From NCBI GenBank assembly GCA_033807775.1, contig CM066319.1, positions 140,046,983 through 140,110,982 of the forward strand: 64,000 nt of DNA, given 5' to 3'. This stretch comes from Saussurea involucrata. Lineage: Eukaryota; Streptophyta; Magnoliopsida; Asterales; Asteraceae. The notes below the pieces were generated by a model. The model was given only the letters and a program-made list of their open reading frames with translations, did not search any database and was not told the origin of the DNA. Below are positions 34,188 to 44,939 of the stretch, one piece after another; within the stretch, counting starts at the first letter, position 1; every line of letters begins with the position of its first letter. A program made the position numbers and the translations under genes.

Positions 34188-35968
34188 TGTAACGACCCGG
34201 TTTCCCAAACATACATCAAATAACATATCTTGCATAACATCGTTTCATAACAAAAGATACATCATATAACATGTACGGTCCCTTAGTCTTTACGATCATA
34301 ATAAGTAATTCATTACAAACTTTTCGCTAATTAATTTACATTATAACTAATAACAAAGTTATAAGTACAAAACACATCACGGTCTTCAAAACATAAGTCT
34401 TCCCAAAAGCTAGTCATAGGTTAACCTTTTCACTTGCTCTTACTTGATCCATGACCTGGAATACATATTTTTAAAACAAAATGAGGGTTAGACCTATTGG
34501 TCTAAGTGAGAAAATCCCTGTCAGTTTAAAATCATTTGCGCAAACACTATATATATATAACACAAATATGAATACCAATTATGACTCATGCATTATGTAA
34601 TCTCCTGTCTCATTCCCATGGCCATATTAGTTGGTTGCGAGCCAACTAACCATTTTACTCCGCTGCACTAATATACAGCCAACTCCGTTGTCCCTCCGTA
34701 CAGCCAACTCCACCGGTCCTAAGCCCGACCAACTTGCACTTGTATAGTGTAATACTCGTATAAATATAATATACACCTCATTATATCATACTTTATACAT
34801 ATGCACATAATTACATTACTTATCACATTCTCAATCCACATATATGTATTCCAGTTTGAAAACATTTTAAAGTAAAACTCACCTGATTGCTTATCAAAAC
34901 GCTTCCAAGCCTTTTCCAAAAGATTCAGTCTTTCACCCAGAATTCACAGAATCTGAAATAATTTACATACAATTATCTCCTTACCAACTAAACATATAAG
35001 ACTTACTAGAAGACTAAGAACTCTAGATAACTCTATCCAACTCTTATCCTCAAATGTTTCCCCCAAACCCGAACTTAAGTCGGGTCCACAGTATTTCCAG
35101 TCCTCACTCATACCCTCTCTAAGAGTCGACAAATCACAAAGCCACCGGATACTCAAAAGTATCTGAAATCTCCAAAAGTGACCAAACAGCTAGAGTTTCC
35201 GGATACTACAAAACTATCCGGACAACATGGCCAATCCGGACAACACAACTTTCCGGATAACCTATACAATCCGGACAACACAACTTTCCGGACAACATAA
35301 ACAATCCGGACAACACAACTTTCCGGACAACATAAACAATCCGGACAACACAACTTTCCGGACAACATAAACAATCCGGACAACATCCGGAAACCAAAGC
35401 AATCCGGACACCATCCGGTATCTAATTTCATCCGGAAGCTATAGAAAGAGAAACTTACCGGATAAATGACTCGTTCGGGCACCATTAGAACATATTCCGA
35501 ACACTATCAAAAGAAACTACCGGACACCATCATATTGTGTCCGGAAACCTCTGTCGGTTTACCCAATTTCTACCCAGAATCGACAGAAATTAATACCAGT
35601 CATGAAATTGATGATTCTAATCCGATAGAAACTTTCTACTAGTAATTACAAACATAAAACACAAAGGAAACATACCTCAAATCACTTCCAAGTACACCAA
35701 TTTGAAGCCTTAACCTTTCTTTTCTTTTGCTTCTTCTTTTGGTCTCAAAACACACACACACACACTGATATTTTCTGATTTGTGAAAACATCTGTTGTCT
35801 TAAGAGATAATATAAACTTAATTTACACTATTGGCTTAAACTATTCAATAATGATCAAAACACCCCTAACTTATAAATTAACCTAAACTTACCCTAACAT
35901 TCAATTTTAAAGTTAACTAAAATTAACGGAAAGAGAATTTAACTAACGAACTTACCCGGGGTATTACA
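34188..35968 (-). repeat. Gypsy B 3' LTR
   Basis: TGTAACGACCCGG...CGGGGTATTACA on plus, 1781 bp; adjoined by the polypurine tract TCATCTCCCCCTT (35969-35981). It has four full copies of the 35-bp CCGGACA unit (35233-35372) where the other LTR has three. Confidence 0.93.
35233..35390 (-). repeat. 35-bp tandem repeat with TCCGGACAACA, four copies
   Basis: Units start at 35233, 35268, 35303 and 35338, with a partial fifth at 35373. Each unit contains two TCCGGA palindromes. The 5' LTR has units at 45985, 46020 and 46055 plus a partial at 46090. Confidence 0.92.
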
Positions 35969-36039
35969 TCATCTCCCCCTTAAAAGAATTATGTCCCGGA
36001 ATTCAGTTAGGCAAAGAGGTACGGGTACTTAGTTCTCAT

Positions 36040-39000
36040 CTATGATTCTAATTCCCAAGTAGCATCCTGCCCTTTGTGATGGCGCCACTGTACTTTTACT
36101 TGTCTGATCTCCTTATTTCGCAAAACTTTGACTTTACGGTCAACAATGGCTTCAGGTTCCCCCACATAATTCAGCTTTTCATCAAGTTGTATATCTGGTA
36201 GAGAAACTGCCTGATCTGGCGTAACCAAACACTTTCGAAAATTTGACACGTGAAAAGCGTTGTGGATACTGCTTAACTCTGGCGGGAGATCTAACATGTA
36301 CGCTACTTCCCCGATTCTTTCTGTAATTGCAAACGGTCCAATGTACCTCGGACTAAGTTTACCTTGCTTCCCAAATCGAATGACTCCTTTCCAAGGTGAG
36401 ACCTTCAGCATTACAAGATCTCCAACTTGGAATTCTAACGGTTTTCGGCGTCGGTCAACGTAGCTTTTCTGTCTGTCTTGAGCCACTTTCAATCGTTCCT
36501 GAATCTGAGTAATCTTATCCGCGGTTAACTGAACTATATCTGGCCCCACTAATTGTTTCTCTCCCACTTCGTTCCAACATAGAGGAGTTAGACATTTTCT
36601 ACCATACAGAACTTCAAACGGTGTCGCGTGTATGCTGGAATGATAACTGTTATTGTAGGCAAATTCAATCAACGGCAAATGTTTATCCCACGATCCCCCA
36701 AAATCAACAATGCAGGCCCGTAGCATATCTTCCAATGTCTGAATCGTTCGTTCATTCTGACCATCGGTTTGAGGATGATACGTTGTACTTAGCTTTATTT
36801 GCGTCCCCATTTCTTTTTGAAAACTTCTCCAGAACCTTGAAGTAAAACGACTATCGCGATCAGAAATAATCGAGATTGGAACTCCATGTCGAGTTACTAT
36901 TTCGTCGATGTACAATTTGGCTAGTCTTTCTAACGAATATGTTTCTTTTATCAGTAGAAAGTGAGCAGACTTTGTCAACCTGTCAACGATCACCGAAATG
37001 GCATCAAATCCTTTCGGAGTCCTTGGTAACTTCGTGATGAAATCTGTAGTAATCTGATCCCATTTCCACATAGGTATTTCTAAACGTTGTAACTGACCAA
37101 AAGGCTTTTGATGTTCAATCTTTAGTTTCTTACAAGTGGAGCAACCTTCCACATGCTGAGCAATACTTCTTTTCATTCCCGGCCACCAGTAAAATTGTCG
37201 TAGATCTTTATACATCTTATTCGTACCTGGATGAATAGAGAAACGAGATTGGTGAGCTTCTTGTAGTACTTGATCACGTAAATTACCCAGAAGAGGCACC
37301 CATATTCTGTTTCCCAGACACAGTAACCCACGATCATATTTTACGAGTGATGCTGATAGACCCACTAATCGTTCTGGTTTCAAGTGTTCTTCTTGAAAGG
37401 CTTCTACTTGACACTTCTTCAATTCGTCAAAGACGTTAGGTAGGAGTTCAGCTCGTAGTGCAATGGCTTTTATTGTTCCACTTCTTTCTTGACGACTCAG
37501 TGCATCAGCTACCACATTTGCCTTTCCCGGATGATAGAGAATTTCACAGTCGTAGTCATTCACCAGTTCTAACCATCTTCTTTGCCTCATATTCAATTCC
37601 CGCTGATCGAAAAGATGTTGGAGACTCTTATGATCGGTAAAAATTTGACATTTAGAACCGTAGAGATAATGTCTCCAAATCTTTAGCGCGAAAACAACTG
37701 CTGCAAGTTCCATGTCGTGTGTAGGATACTGCCGTTCATGATCCTTCAGCTGACGAGAAGCATAAGCAATAACTTTCCCATGCTGCATTAATACACATCC
37801 CAATCCTAGTTTGGAAGCATCACTGTAAACAACAAAGTCGTTGGAACCATCAGGTAGTGACAGTATCGGCGCACTACAGAGTTTTTCTTTTAATATTCGG
37901 AATGCTTCATCCTGTTCTGCTTTCCATTCAAACTTTATATTCTTTCGGGTCAGCTTGGTCAGGGGCGTAGCGATACGATAGAAATCTTGTATAAACTTTC
38001 GATAGTAGCCGGCTAAACCCAGAAAACTTCGTACTTCGGTTGGCGTTCTCGGCGGTTCCCACTTTTCAATTGCCTCTACTTTCATCGGATCAACTTGAAT
38101 ACCTTTCTCGGAAACTACATGCGCAAGAAATTGAACTTCCCGTAGCCAGAATTCACATTTAGAAAATTTAGCATACAACTGTTCCTTTTTCAACAATTCC
38201 AGAATTAAACGAAGATGTTGTGCGTGCTCTTCTTTGGATCGGGAGTAGATAAGGATATCATCGATAAACACAATAACAAATTTATCGAGATATGGCTTAC
38301 ATACCTGATTCATTAAATCCATAAAGGCAGCTGGGGCATTCGTCAGGCCGAAGGGCATCACTAAGAATTCGTAATGACCATACCTTATGCGGAAAGCAGT
38401 TTTCAGAACGTCTTATTCTTTAACCTTCAGTTGGTGATAACCAGATCTTAGATCAATCTTGGATAAATAGCAAGCTCCAACTAATTGATCGAAGAGGTCA
38501 TAAATTTTGGGAAGCGGATACTTGTTTTTGATCGTGCGCTTATTCAGTTCCCGATAATCAATGCACATCCTCATCGAACCATCCTTCTTTATCACAAACA
38601 GAACTGGTGCACCCCACGGTGAAGAACTGGGTCTGATGAAGCCCTTATCTGAAAGATCTTGTAGTTGTGTCATCATTTCTTTCATCTCTGGAAGTGCCAA
38701 ACGATACGGTGCACGGGCAACATGAGCGGCTCCAGGAATCAGATCTATGCCAAACTCTACTTGTCTAACGGGCGGAAGACTATTCAAGTCTTCTGGAAAA
38801 ACTTCCGGAAATTCACAAACAACAGGAATATCTTCCAACTTATTCTTTTCTAGCTTAGTATCTATCACATAAGCTAAATAACTCGGGCAGCCTTTATTAA
38901 CACACTTATGAGCTTTCATCAAAGAGATAAGGCAAGACTGATGATTTCTACGGTCACCATAAATCACTACCGGTCCCTTCTCAGGTAAAACAACATTGAT

Positions 39001-39891
39001 CAACTTCTTATCACAAACTATACTAGCCTGATTCTCGGCCAACCAATCTATTCCCACAGCCACATCAAACTCAATCAAAGCTATAGGAAATAACTGAATA
39101 GGTACTCCACACCCATCTATATTTATAACACAACTATCAAATACCTCTTTAACCGGTACTTGATTATCATTTGCAGTATCTACCATTAAAGCATGATCTA
39201 ACACTTTAGGCTTTAAATGCATATAAGCAGCAAAAGAAGGAGACACAAACGATCGGTTTGCACCGGAGTCAAATAACACTTTAGCACGTGTAGAGTTTAT
39301 TAGGAATGTACCTGTAACCACATCAGGAGTTTCTTCTGCTTCTTGTGCTGTCATTTGGAAAGCTCGACCCCTTGCTCTTGGTAGCTCTGGCTTTTGTACT
39401 ACCGGCCTAACACCCGTTGGTCTCACTGACGTACCACCCTGTTGTACTCTCCCCCGTGGACAATCAGACTGAATGTGATCAGGAGAATTGCATGAGAAAC
39501 AAAATCGAGTTACCCGACAGTCTTTAGCAATGTGTCCGGTCTTTCCACTCTTGTAACAAACTCGAGGATCAACTTGACAATTCCCTTGATGAATACGGTT
39601 GCATTTTGGACAAGGTCTTTCAGCTGGTCTTAAAGGTGGACGAGTATCAAATCTCTGGGATCTAGACTTCTTTGGGTCATAGTGCGGTCCTTCCCATTTT
39701 CTCTTCCCAGTACCTTTATCACTAGCATCCCTCCCTTTATCCCGTTCTACATTTTCCGCGGCATCCACTGCGGCTGAGAAGGTATTTGGTCCCTTGGCAA
39801 TCACTAGACATAGGATTTCTGAGTTTAACCCAAAGATAAACCTTTCCATCTTAAGCGCTTCTGTAGCGACGTAGTACTCGGCAAAACGGGA
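36040..39891 (-). pseudogene. pol: Gypsy B gag C-terminus and pol, one frame with premature stops
   Basis: Reverse strand from the copia D junction. It begins with the end of the gag capsid region (AEYYVATEALKMERF) and two knuckles: CYKSGKTGHIAKDC, where the second Cys is Ser, and CFSCNSPDHIQSDC. Protease follows (VLFDSGANRSF), then RT (SKIDLRSGYHQLKV and FVIVFIDDILIYS), RNase H (VVYSDASKLGLGC), integrase (HPGTNKMYKDL, CSTCKK, ISDRDSRFTS, TDGQNERTI) and the start of the chromodomain. An in-frame TAA at 38413-38415 lies inside RT just before the conserved fingers/palm block. A TAG at 36040-36042 cuts off the last part of the chromodomain compared with gypsy A. Otherwise the frame is open, so decay is slight. 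Confidence 0.93.
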
Positions 39892-40176
39892 TGTTGGTGC
39901 AAGTGTACCACATCTCTATATATTTATATATATTTATTTTGATGATTACAAACACACCGTATTATTGTTTATCTAACAATCCAATCCAAGTGTACAGTTC
40001 TTGAAGAACACGAAGATTTTATCTGAAGAGTTCAAGACGGAAGATTTACATTGTCATTAGTGTTTATAATTTATAATGATAAACACCCTAAAATAATATA
40101 CCACTTGGATATTTCTAAAAACCATAAATGATTTTAATTAAATAAGGTTTTTGAGAAACTGTCCTTTTCTGACGCA

Positions 40177-40388
40177 GGTATACCGCGAGGTTCAGCAGGT
40201 ATACCGCGGCGGCTTACTGTAGATCTCTGATTGATTGGTCGTACTTTTGTCTGGGCGGTATACCGCGGTGTTTAGCAGGTATACCGCGGGTACAAGTTTA
40301 CGTTTGTTTTGCAGGGTTGACTTTCTCTTCTGCAAAAGTACTTTTATTACTGCACGGTATACCGCGTGCTTTTGGCGGTATACCGCGG
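40177..40388 (+). promoter_or_regulatory. Three pairs of GGTATACCGCG palindromic sites upstream of TATA
   Basis: Sites start at 40177, 40198, 40257, 40278, 40356 and 40377; four of the six extend to GGTATACCGCGG. GGTATACC and CCGCGG are each palindromes. Each pair is exactly 21 bp start-to-start, about two helical turns; pair-to-pair distances are 80 and 99 bp. The 3' LTR repeats the array with the same spacing from 43155 to 43366. The position just upstream of the TATA box suggests a promoter element; the binding factor is unknown. Confidence 0.75.
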
Positions 40389-40414
40389 ATGCATATATCC
40401 GTTGGAAGAGCTGC

Positions 40415-40422
40415 TATATAAT
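40415..40422 (+). promoter_or_regulatory. Copia D TATA box
   Basis: TATATAAT in context GCTGCTATATAATGCATGC, 27 bp after the last palindromic site. Equivalent position in the 3' LTR is 43393-43400. Confidence 0.6.
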
Positions 40423-41033
40423 GCATGCGATGGTGGAGAAGATATACAATACAACTACAACAAACAGCCATCTATTCTCCCAACTAATATTCCATACTAC
40501 ATATTATCACTACATATTTATTTTATAAAACGTTTTTATAAAATATCCAAGTGATAAATATTATACAAGAGTGATTTCCATTGTGAGTTATACTCCTCTT
40601 GTAAGTGTTTGAATAACGGGTGTGTGATCCTGTATATCTCAATTAGCTGAAGCTTGAGAGCCTATTGCTTTCCTTTGTATTTGGTTTGTATTCTACCGTA
40701 AAGAATACGTTTATTGGATCGTGTCGGGAAGTGTCTCGGCTAGTGATTTACCAAGTTGTGGTAAATCACTAAATCTCCGTGTCAAGTATCTCTATCCCTT
40801 ATCTCTTTATATTTCCGCTGTGCATTTAATTATATCTGTTTATATAATTATTGTATATTCATTGCATTTATACTCTGCTTTATTTACTATATTTATACTA
40901 TCCTGTATTTATACGTATCTGTTGTGTTTTCATATACTCTGTTGTATTTACATTATTAAGATATTTTTATAAAAGAATTTTTGAAAGTAAAAGTTTTAAA
41001 TACAACCTTACCCCCCCTAGGTTGTCTAACAAT

Positions 41034-41045
41034 TGGTATCAGAGC
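41034..41045 (+). other. Copia D primer-binding site
   Basis: TGGTATCAGAGC two bases after the 5' LTR; initiator-Met tRNA type. Confidence 0.93.
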
Positions 41046-41096
41046 GGGGCTTTCAAAAATCGTCTATTTTATTTTTTTTAAATCCTTTTTTTTGTT

Positions 41097-42296
41097 ATGG
41101 CTCAACAAAATGCTTGGTTTTCTAAATCTCTACTTATTGATTTCGAAAATTTTGATCTTTGGGCAAATTCTTTTGAACGTTATGTTCGTGGGATAAATCA
41201 AAATATTTGGGATATTATTATTAAAGGAAATTTCAAACCCACAAAATTTCAAAACAACAAAGTTGTTGAAAAACCTAGCTCGGAATGGTCCGACGAAGAT
41301 AAGGATAATTGTTGTTTAAATTATGAAGCCAAAAATTTTCTCTTTTCGGTTCTTACTAACGATGATATTGAGCGTGTTTATCTCTTTGAAACTGCTCGTG
41401 ATATTTGGGAGAACTTGAACATCACCTATGGTGGAAACTCAAAAGAAAAGAGAGACGAAACCCGAGATCAAAGAAATGAAGAAACGTGTCTCATCGTCGA
41501 CTGCGAGAAAGAGGTATGTACTTCATACTCAAGTTATTCTAGTTGTAGTGATAATAATGATGATATTGATATGTTAAATATCTCTTTTCAAAAATTGATT
41601 GTTCTCGTAAATAGTTATAAAAATGAGAATGCTAAATTAAAAGAAGAATTATTATTATGTCAGAATGAGTTGAATAATTGTAAACAAACCATTGCATGTG
41701 ATAATAAAATCAAAAATGAGTTAAATGATAAAGTTATCACTTTAGAAAAGAAAGCATGCGAAAATATTGTTTGCAAATCTTGCATTGTCTTAAATGATAA
41801 AATTGCATGTTTAGAGAAAATAACATGTGAAAAAGTTGTATGTGGTAAATGCAATATTCTTGAAGATGAAATTGCTTGTTTAAAAGCAAAATGTAAATCG
41901 CATGAAAAAGATAATTTATTAGCAAATGCTTTTCAAAATAGTAATGAAAAAATTCTTAACATGCTAAATATGTCTAATCGCATTAATTGTCGAAAAGGCA
42001 TTGGTTCTGATACATGTGTTGAAAAATGCTCGTGTAAACCCATTAAAAGATTTTTTGCATCTCCTAAAGTTGATACAAGAAAACCCCCATATATGTCAAA
42101 AATGAAAAATGTGAATTATGGGAGGAAATCGTATGCTCGCATGTATAACGATAATTTTTCTAGACCTAATGCGAATATAAATGCTTCATTTTATGTGTAT
42201 GATAAATACAATCGCAAAATTAGAATGGTTAGAAAATGGATTCCGAAAGGAATGTTTAATGTTGACAATCCCGGTGGGATGCGTTTGTGGTTTTAA
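41097..42296 (+). CDS. gag: Copia D gag-like protein, 399 aa
   Basis: An intact frame starting at the first ATG, 51 bp after the primer site. Residues 1-115 are copia gag N-terminal region (WFSKSLLIDFENFDLWANS, then SSEWSDEDKDNC and RDIWENLNITYGG). At about residue 115 the usual capsid core and zinc knuckle are replaced by an acidic, Ser/Asp-rich and coiled-coil segment (residues 120-290). That segment holds a Cys-rich repeat of about 22 residues occurring twice (residues 219-263, each with C-x4-C-x2-C). The tail ends near MVRKWIPKG, the motif that normally precedes protease. It is followed by non-coding sequence. Because the frame is open while no pol exists, it may still give a protein that packages the element RNA, but this is inference; an internally deleted relic is equally possible given the young age. 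Confidence 0.85.
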   Translation: MAQQNAWFSKSLLIDFENFDLWANSFERYVRGINQNIWDIIIKGNFKPTKFQNNKVVEKPSSEWSDEDKDNCCLNYEAKNFLFSVLTNDDIERVYLFETARDIWENLNITYGGNSKEKRDETRDQRNEETCLIVDCEKEVCTSYSSYSSCSDNNDDIDMLNISFQKLIVLVNSYKNENAKLKEELLLCQNELNNCKQTIACDNKIKNELNDKVITLEKKACENIVCKSCIVLNDKIACLEKITCEKVVCGKCNILEDEIACLKAKCKSHEKDNLLANAFQNSNEKILNMLNMSNRINCRKGIGSDTCVEKCSCKPIKRFFASPKVDTRKPPYMSKMKNVNYGRKSYARMYNDNFSRPNANINASFYVYDKYNRKIRMVRKWIPKGMFNVDNPGGMRLWF

Positions 42297-42869
42297 ACAT
42301 TTTTGTGGATTGTATGTTGTCATGTTTTATTTTATGTCGACAACATATTTTAATTTTTTTATTTGCAGTTTATGTTTTATACTAACTGTTAAAAGGACCC
42401 ATAAGAAAAGGGTACCACGAAATATTTTCTTTGCCTTTTGTAGGTGTTTCCTGGCGAGGATATAATACGTGTTTCCTGACGAGGATATAATACGTGTTCC
42501 CTGACGAGGTCATAATACGTGGTAATTTTTTGCTCACATAAAATTAACCGAAAAATCGAAGCCTTAAGATCCTTTTTTTTGGTGCAAGTGTTTCTTTTTG
42601 GTTATTTTGTTTTATGTCTATTATATGCTTTTTATGCATATTTTATTGTCCCTCAAATTTTATAATTTGTTATTAATTTGAGGGGGAGCTTTTTATCTTT
42701 TAACCATGAGATTATGCTCTCTCAAATATATGCATATTTTGAGGGGGAGCATCTCTCGAGGGGAAGCATACCGTCTTTCTTGACCCTTTTTGTTTCGACA
42801 AACGGGGGAGAGAAACCGCATATGCTCATGCTTAGCGGTTGTGTTTGTCATCATCAAAAAGGGGGAGAT
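42297..42869 (+). other. Copia D 3' noncoding region with 25-bp triplet repeat and polypurine tracts
   Basis: A 25-bp unit (beginning GTGTTTCCTGGCGAGG) is repeated three times in tandem at 42444-42468, 42469-42493 and 42494-42518. Four purine tracts of the GAGGGGGAG/CGGGGGAG type then follow between 42680 and 42869; the last (AAAAAGGGGGAGAT, 42856-42869) touches the 3' LTR and is the likely primer. Confidence 0.88.
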
Positions 42870-44010
42870 TGTTGGTGCAAGTGTACCACATCTCTATATA
42901 TTTATATATATTTATTTTGATGATTACAAACACACCGTATTATTGTTTATCTAACAATCCAATCCAAGTGTACAGTTCTTGAAGAACACGAAGATTTTAT
43001 CTGAAGAGTTCAAGACGGAAGATTTACGTTGTCATTAGTGTTTATAATTTATAATGATAAACACCCTAAAATAATATACCACTTGGATATTTCTAAAAAC
43101 CATAAATGATTTTAATTAAATAAGGTTTTTGAGAAACTGTCCTTTTCTGACGCAGGTATACCGCGAGGTTCAGCAGGTATACCGCGGCGGCTTACTGTAG
43201 ATCTCTGATTGATTGGTCGTACTTTTGTCTGGGCGGTATACCGCGGTGTTTAGCAGGTATACCGCGGGTACAAGTTTACGTTTGTTTTGCAGGGTTGACT
43301 TTCTCTTCTGCAAAAGTACTTTTATTACTGCACGGTATACCGCGTGCTTTTGGCGGTATACCGCGGATGCATATATCCGTTGGAAGAGCTGCTATATAAT
43401 GCATGCGATGGTGGAGAAGATATACAATACAACTACAACAAACAGCCATCTATTCTCCCAACTAATATTCCATACTACATATTATCACTACATATTTATT
43501 TTATAAAACGTTTTTTATAAAATATCCAAGTGATAAATATTATACAAGAGTGATTTCCATTGTGAGTTATACTCCTCTTGTAAGTGTTTGAATAACGGGT
43601 GTGTGATCCTGTATATCTCAATTAGCTGAAGCTTGAGAGCCTATTGCTTTCCTTTGTATTTGGTTTGTATTCTACCGTAAAGAATACGTTTATTGGATCG
43701 TGTCGGGAAGTGTCTCGGCTAGTGATTTACCAAGTTGTGGTAAATCACTAAATCTCCGTGTCAAGTATCTCTATCCCTTATCTCTTTATATTTCCGCTGT
43801 GCATTTAATTATATCTGTTTATATAATTATTGTATATTCATTGCATTTATACTCTGCTTTATTTACTATATTTATACTATCCTGTATTTATACGTATCTG
43901 TTGTGTTTTCATATACTCTGTTGTATTTACATTATTAAGATATTTTTATAAAAGAATTTTTGAAAGTAAAAGTTTTAAATACAACCTTACCCCCCCTAGG
44001 TTGTCTAACA
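42870..44010 (+). repeat. Copia D 3' LTR
   Basis: 1141 bp, near-identical to the 5' LTR; ends GGTTGTCTAACA followed by the target duplication CGGGA. Confidence 0.95.
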
Positions 44011-44677
44011 CGGGACTTTTCCATAAACGAGCAGTATAATCCCGAACCGATAAACTACCCTGTTGCAGATTCATAAACTCCTCTTCCAGTTGTCTAACTG
44101 CTGCTTGAGGACAGAACTGTCTTTTGAAAGATATGGTGAATTCTTCCCAAGTAAAAGTAGAATACACGTCCGACCCTCTTGATGTAATAAAAGCTTCCCA
44201 CCAATATAGGGCATCTGCCTTCAGAATCGCTGTTCCGTATAACACTCTATCTTCATCGGCACATTTGCTGGTCTTGAAGATAGCTTCCATTTCTTTTAGC
44301 CATCTCATAGCCTTCACTGGATCTCTTTCCCCTGAGTAGGTTGGAGGTTTGCAGCTTAAGAACATCTTGTAATCACACTTCCTTGGCACCGGTATGACAG
44401 TAGGTGTAATGGGCATCTTGTCTTCCAGACTAGGATCTGGTATTTCAGTTTCAGTGTGACGAGTTCGGTTAAACATGGCTTGTATATTTACTTGCAGTCT
44501 TCCCATTTCAGCGGTCAGATCGTCCCTTGTAACAAATTTCGTGCCTTGAGATTGAACTCTACCTCCCGTTCTGCCCCTGCCTCGTTCTCCACCCCTTCCC
44601 CTTGTCCCGATTGTTGGATTTGTTCTACTAGGATTTCCTTCTTCCTCCCTATTCGTACGTCGAGTACCACTTGCCAT
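44011..44677 (-). pseudogene. gag: Gypsy B gag N-terminal part, cut by copia D
   Basis: Likely start ATG 44677 (MASGTRRTNREEEG). An Arg/Gly-rich N-terminus is followed by the Ty3-type gag capsid region (FLSCKPPTYSGERDP, RWLKEMEAIFK, ALYWWEAF, FTISFKRQFCP, FMNLQQGSLSVRDYTARL). The frame into the junction with copia D is offset by one relative to the frame that resumes at 39891, so a single-base change near the end of this part probably preceded or accompanied decay. It would form the particle shell. Confidence 0.88.
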
Positions 44678-44925
44678 TATGTAGATTTCAACAAGGTTAA
44701 TATACACATAAGCACATACCCCATATAATAAGGTTTTCCAGTTCAAACATGTACCTGTAAGTTCATGATTACACTGGCCAAATGTAATTTGAATTTACCT
44801 TACATGATGTTCCTTCTACCTTTTTATATTCAATATCCCAAGGTTCTAAAATATTAGGGACATCCTACTTCACATGCAGTTTAAGTCTAGGTATAGATCT
44901 GAATACCTAAATCCCTTAAACTAGG

Positions 44926-44937
44926 GCTCTGATACCA
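44926..44937 (-). other. Gypsy B primer-binding site
   Basis: TGGTATCAGAGC on the reverse strand, two bases inside the 5' LTR. Confidence 0.92.
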
Positions 44938-44939
44938 TC

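Larger units (their letters stand above)
39892..41031 (+). repeat. Copia D 5' LTR
   Basis: TGTTGGTGCAAG...GGTTGTCTAACA, 1140 bp, TG...CA. It contains the six-site GGTATACCGCG array (40177-40388), a TATA-like box at 40415-40422 and a 7-C tract before CTAGGTTG near the end. Confidence 0.95.
39892..44010 (+). mobile_element. Copia D: very young, gag-only non-autonomous LTR element
   Basis: 4119 bp with LTRs 39892-41031 and 42870-44010, a primer site, one gag ORF, repeated polypurine tracts and a perfect duplication CGGGA (39887-39891 and 44011-44015). By eye the LTRs differ by one substitution (near 40050) and one extra T (near 40530 / 43510). No protease, integrase, RT or RNase H is encoded, so it must be mobilised in trans. 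It lies in the gag of gypsy B on the opposite strand. Sirevirus-like traits are the repeated purine tracts, palindromes upstream of TATA and a C-tract near the LTR end. Confidence 0.95.

Noticed and set aside
35233..35390. Regular repeats with spacers, resembling a CRISPR array
   Set aside because: Units are directly adjacent 35-bp repeats inside an LTR, with no unique spacers and in a eukaryotic genome. The 48861-49225 array is rejected for the same reason.
40235..40528. 97-codon ORF, repeated at 43213-43506
   Set aside because: Lies in both LTRs of copia D and spans the palindrome array and TATA box; LTR sequence, not a gene.
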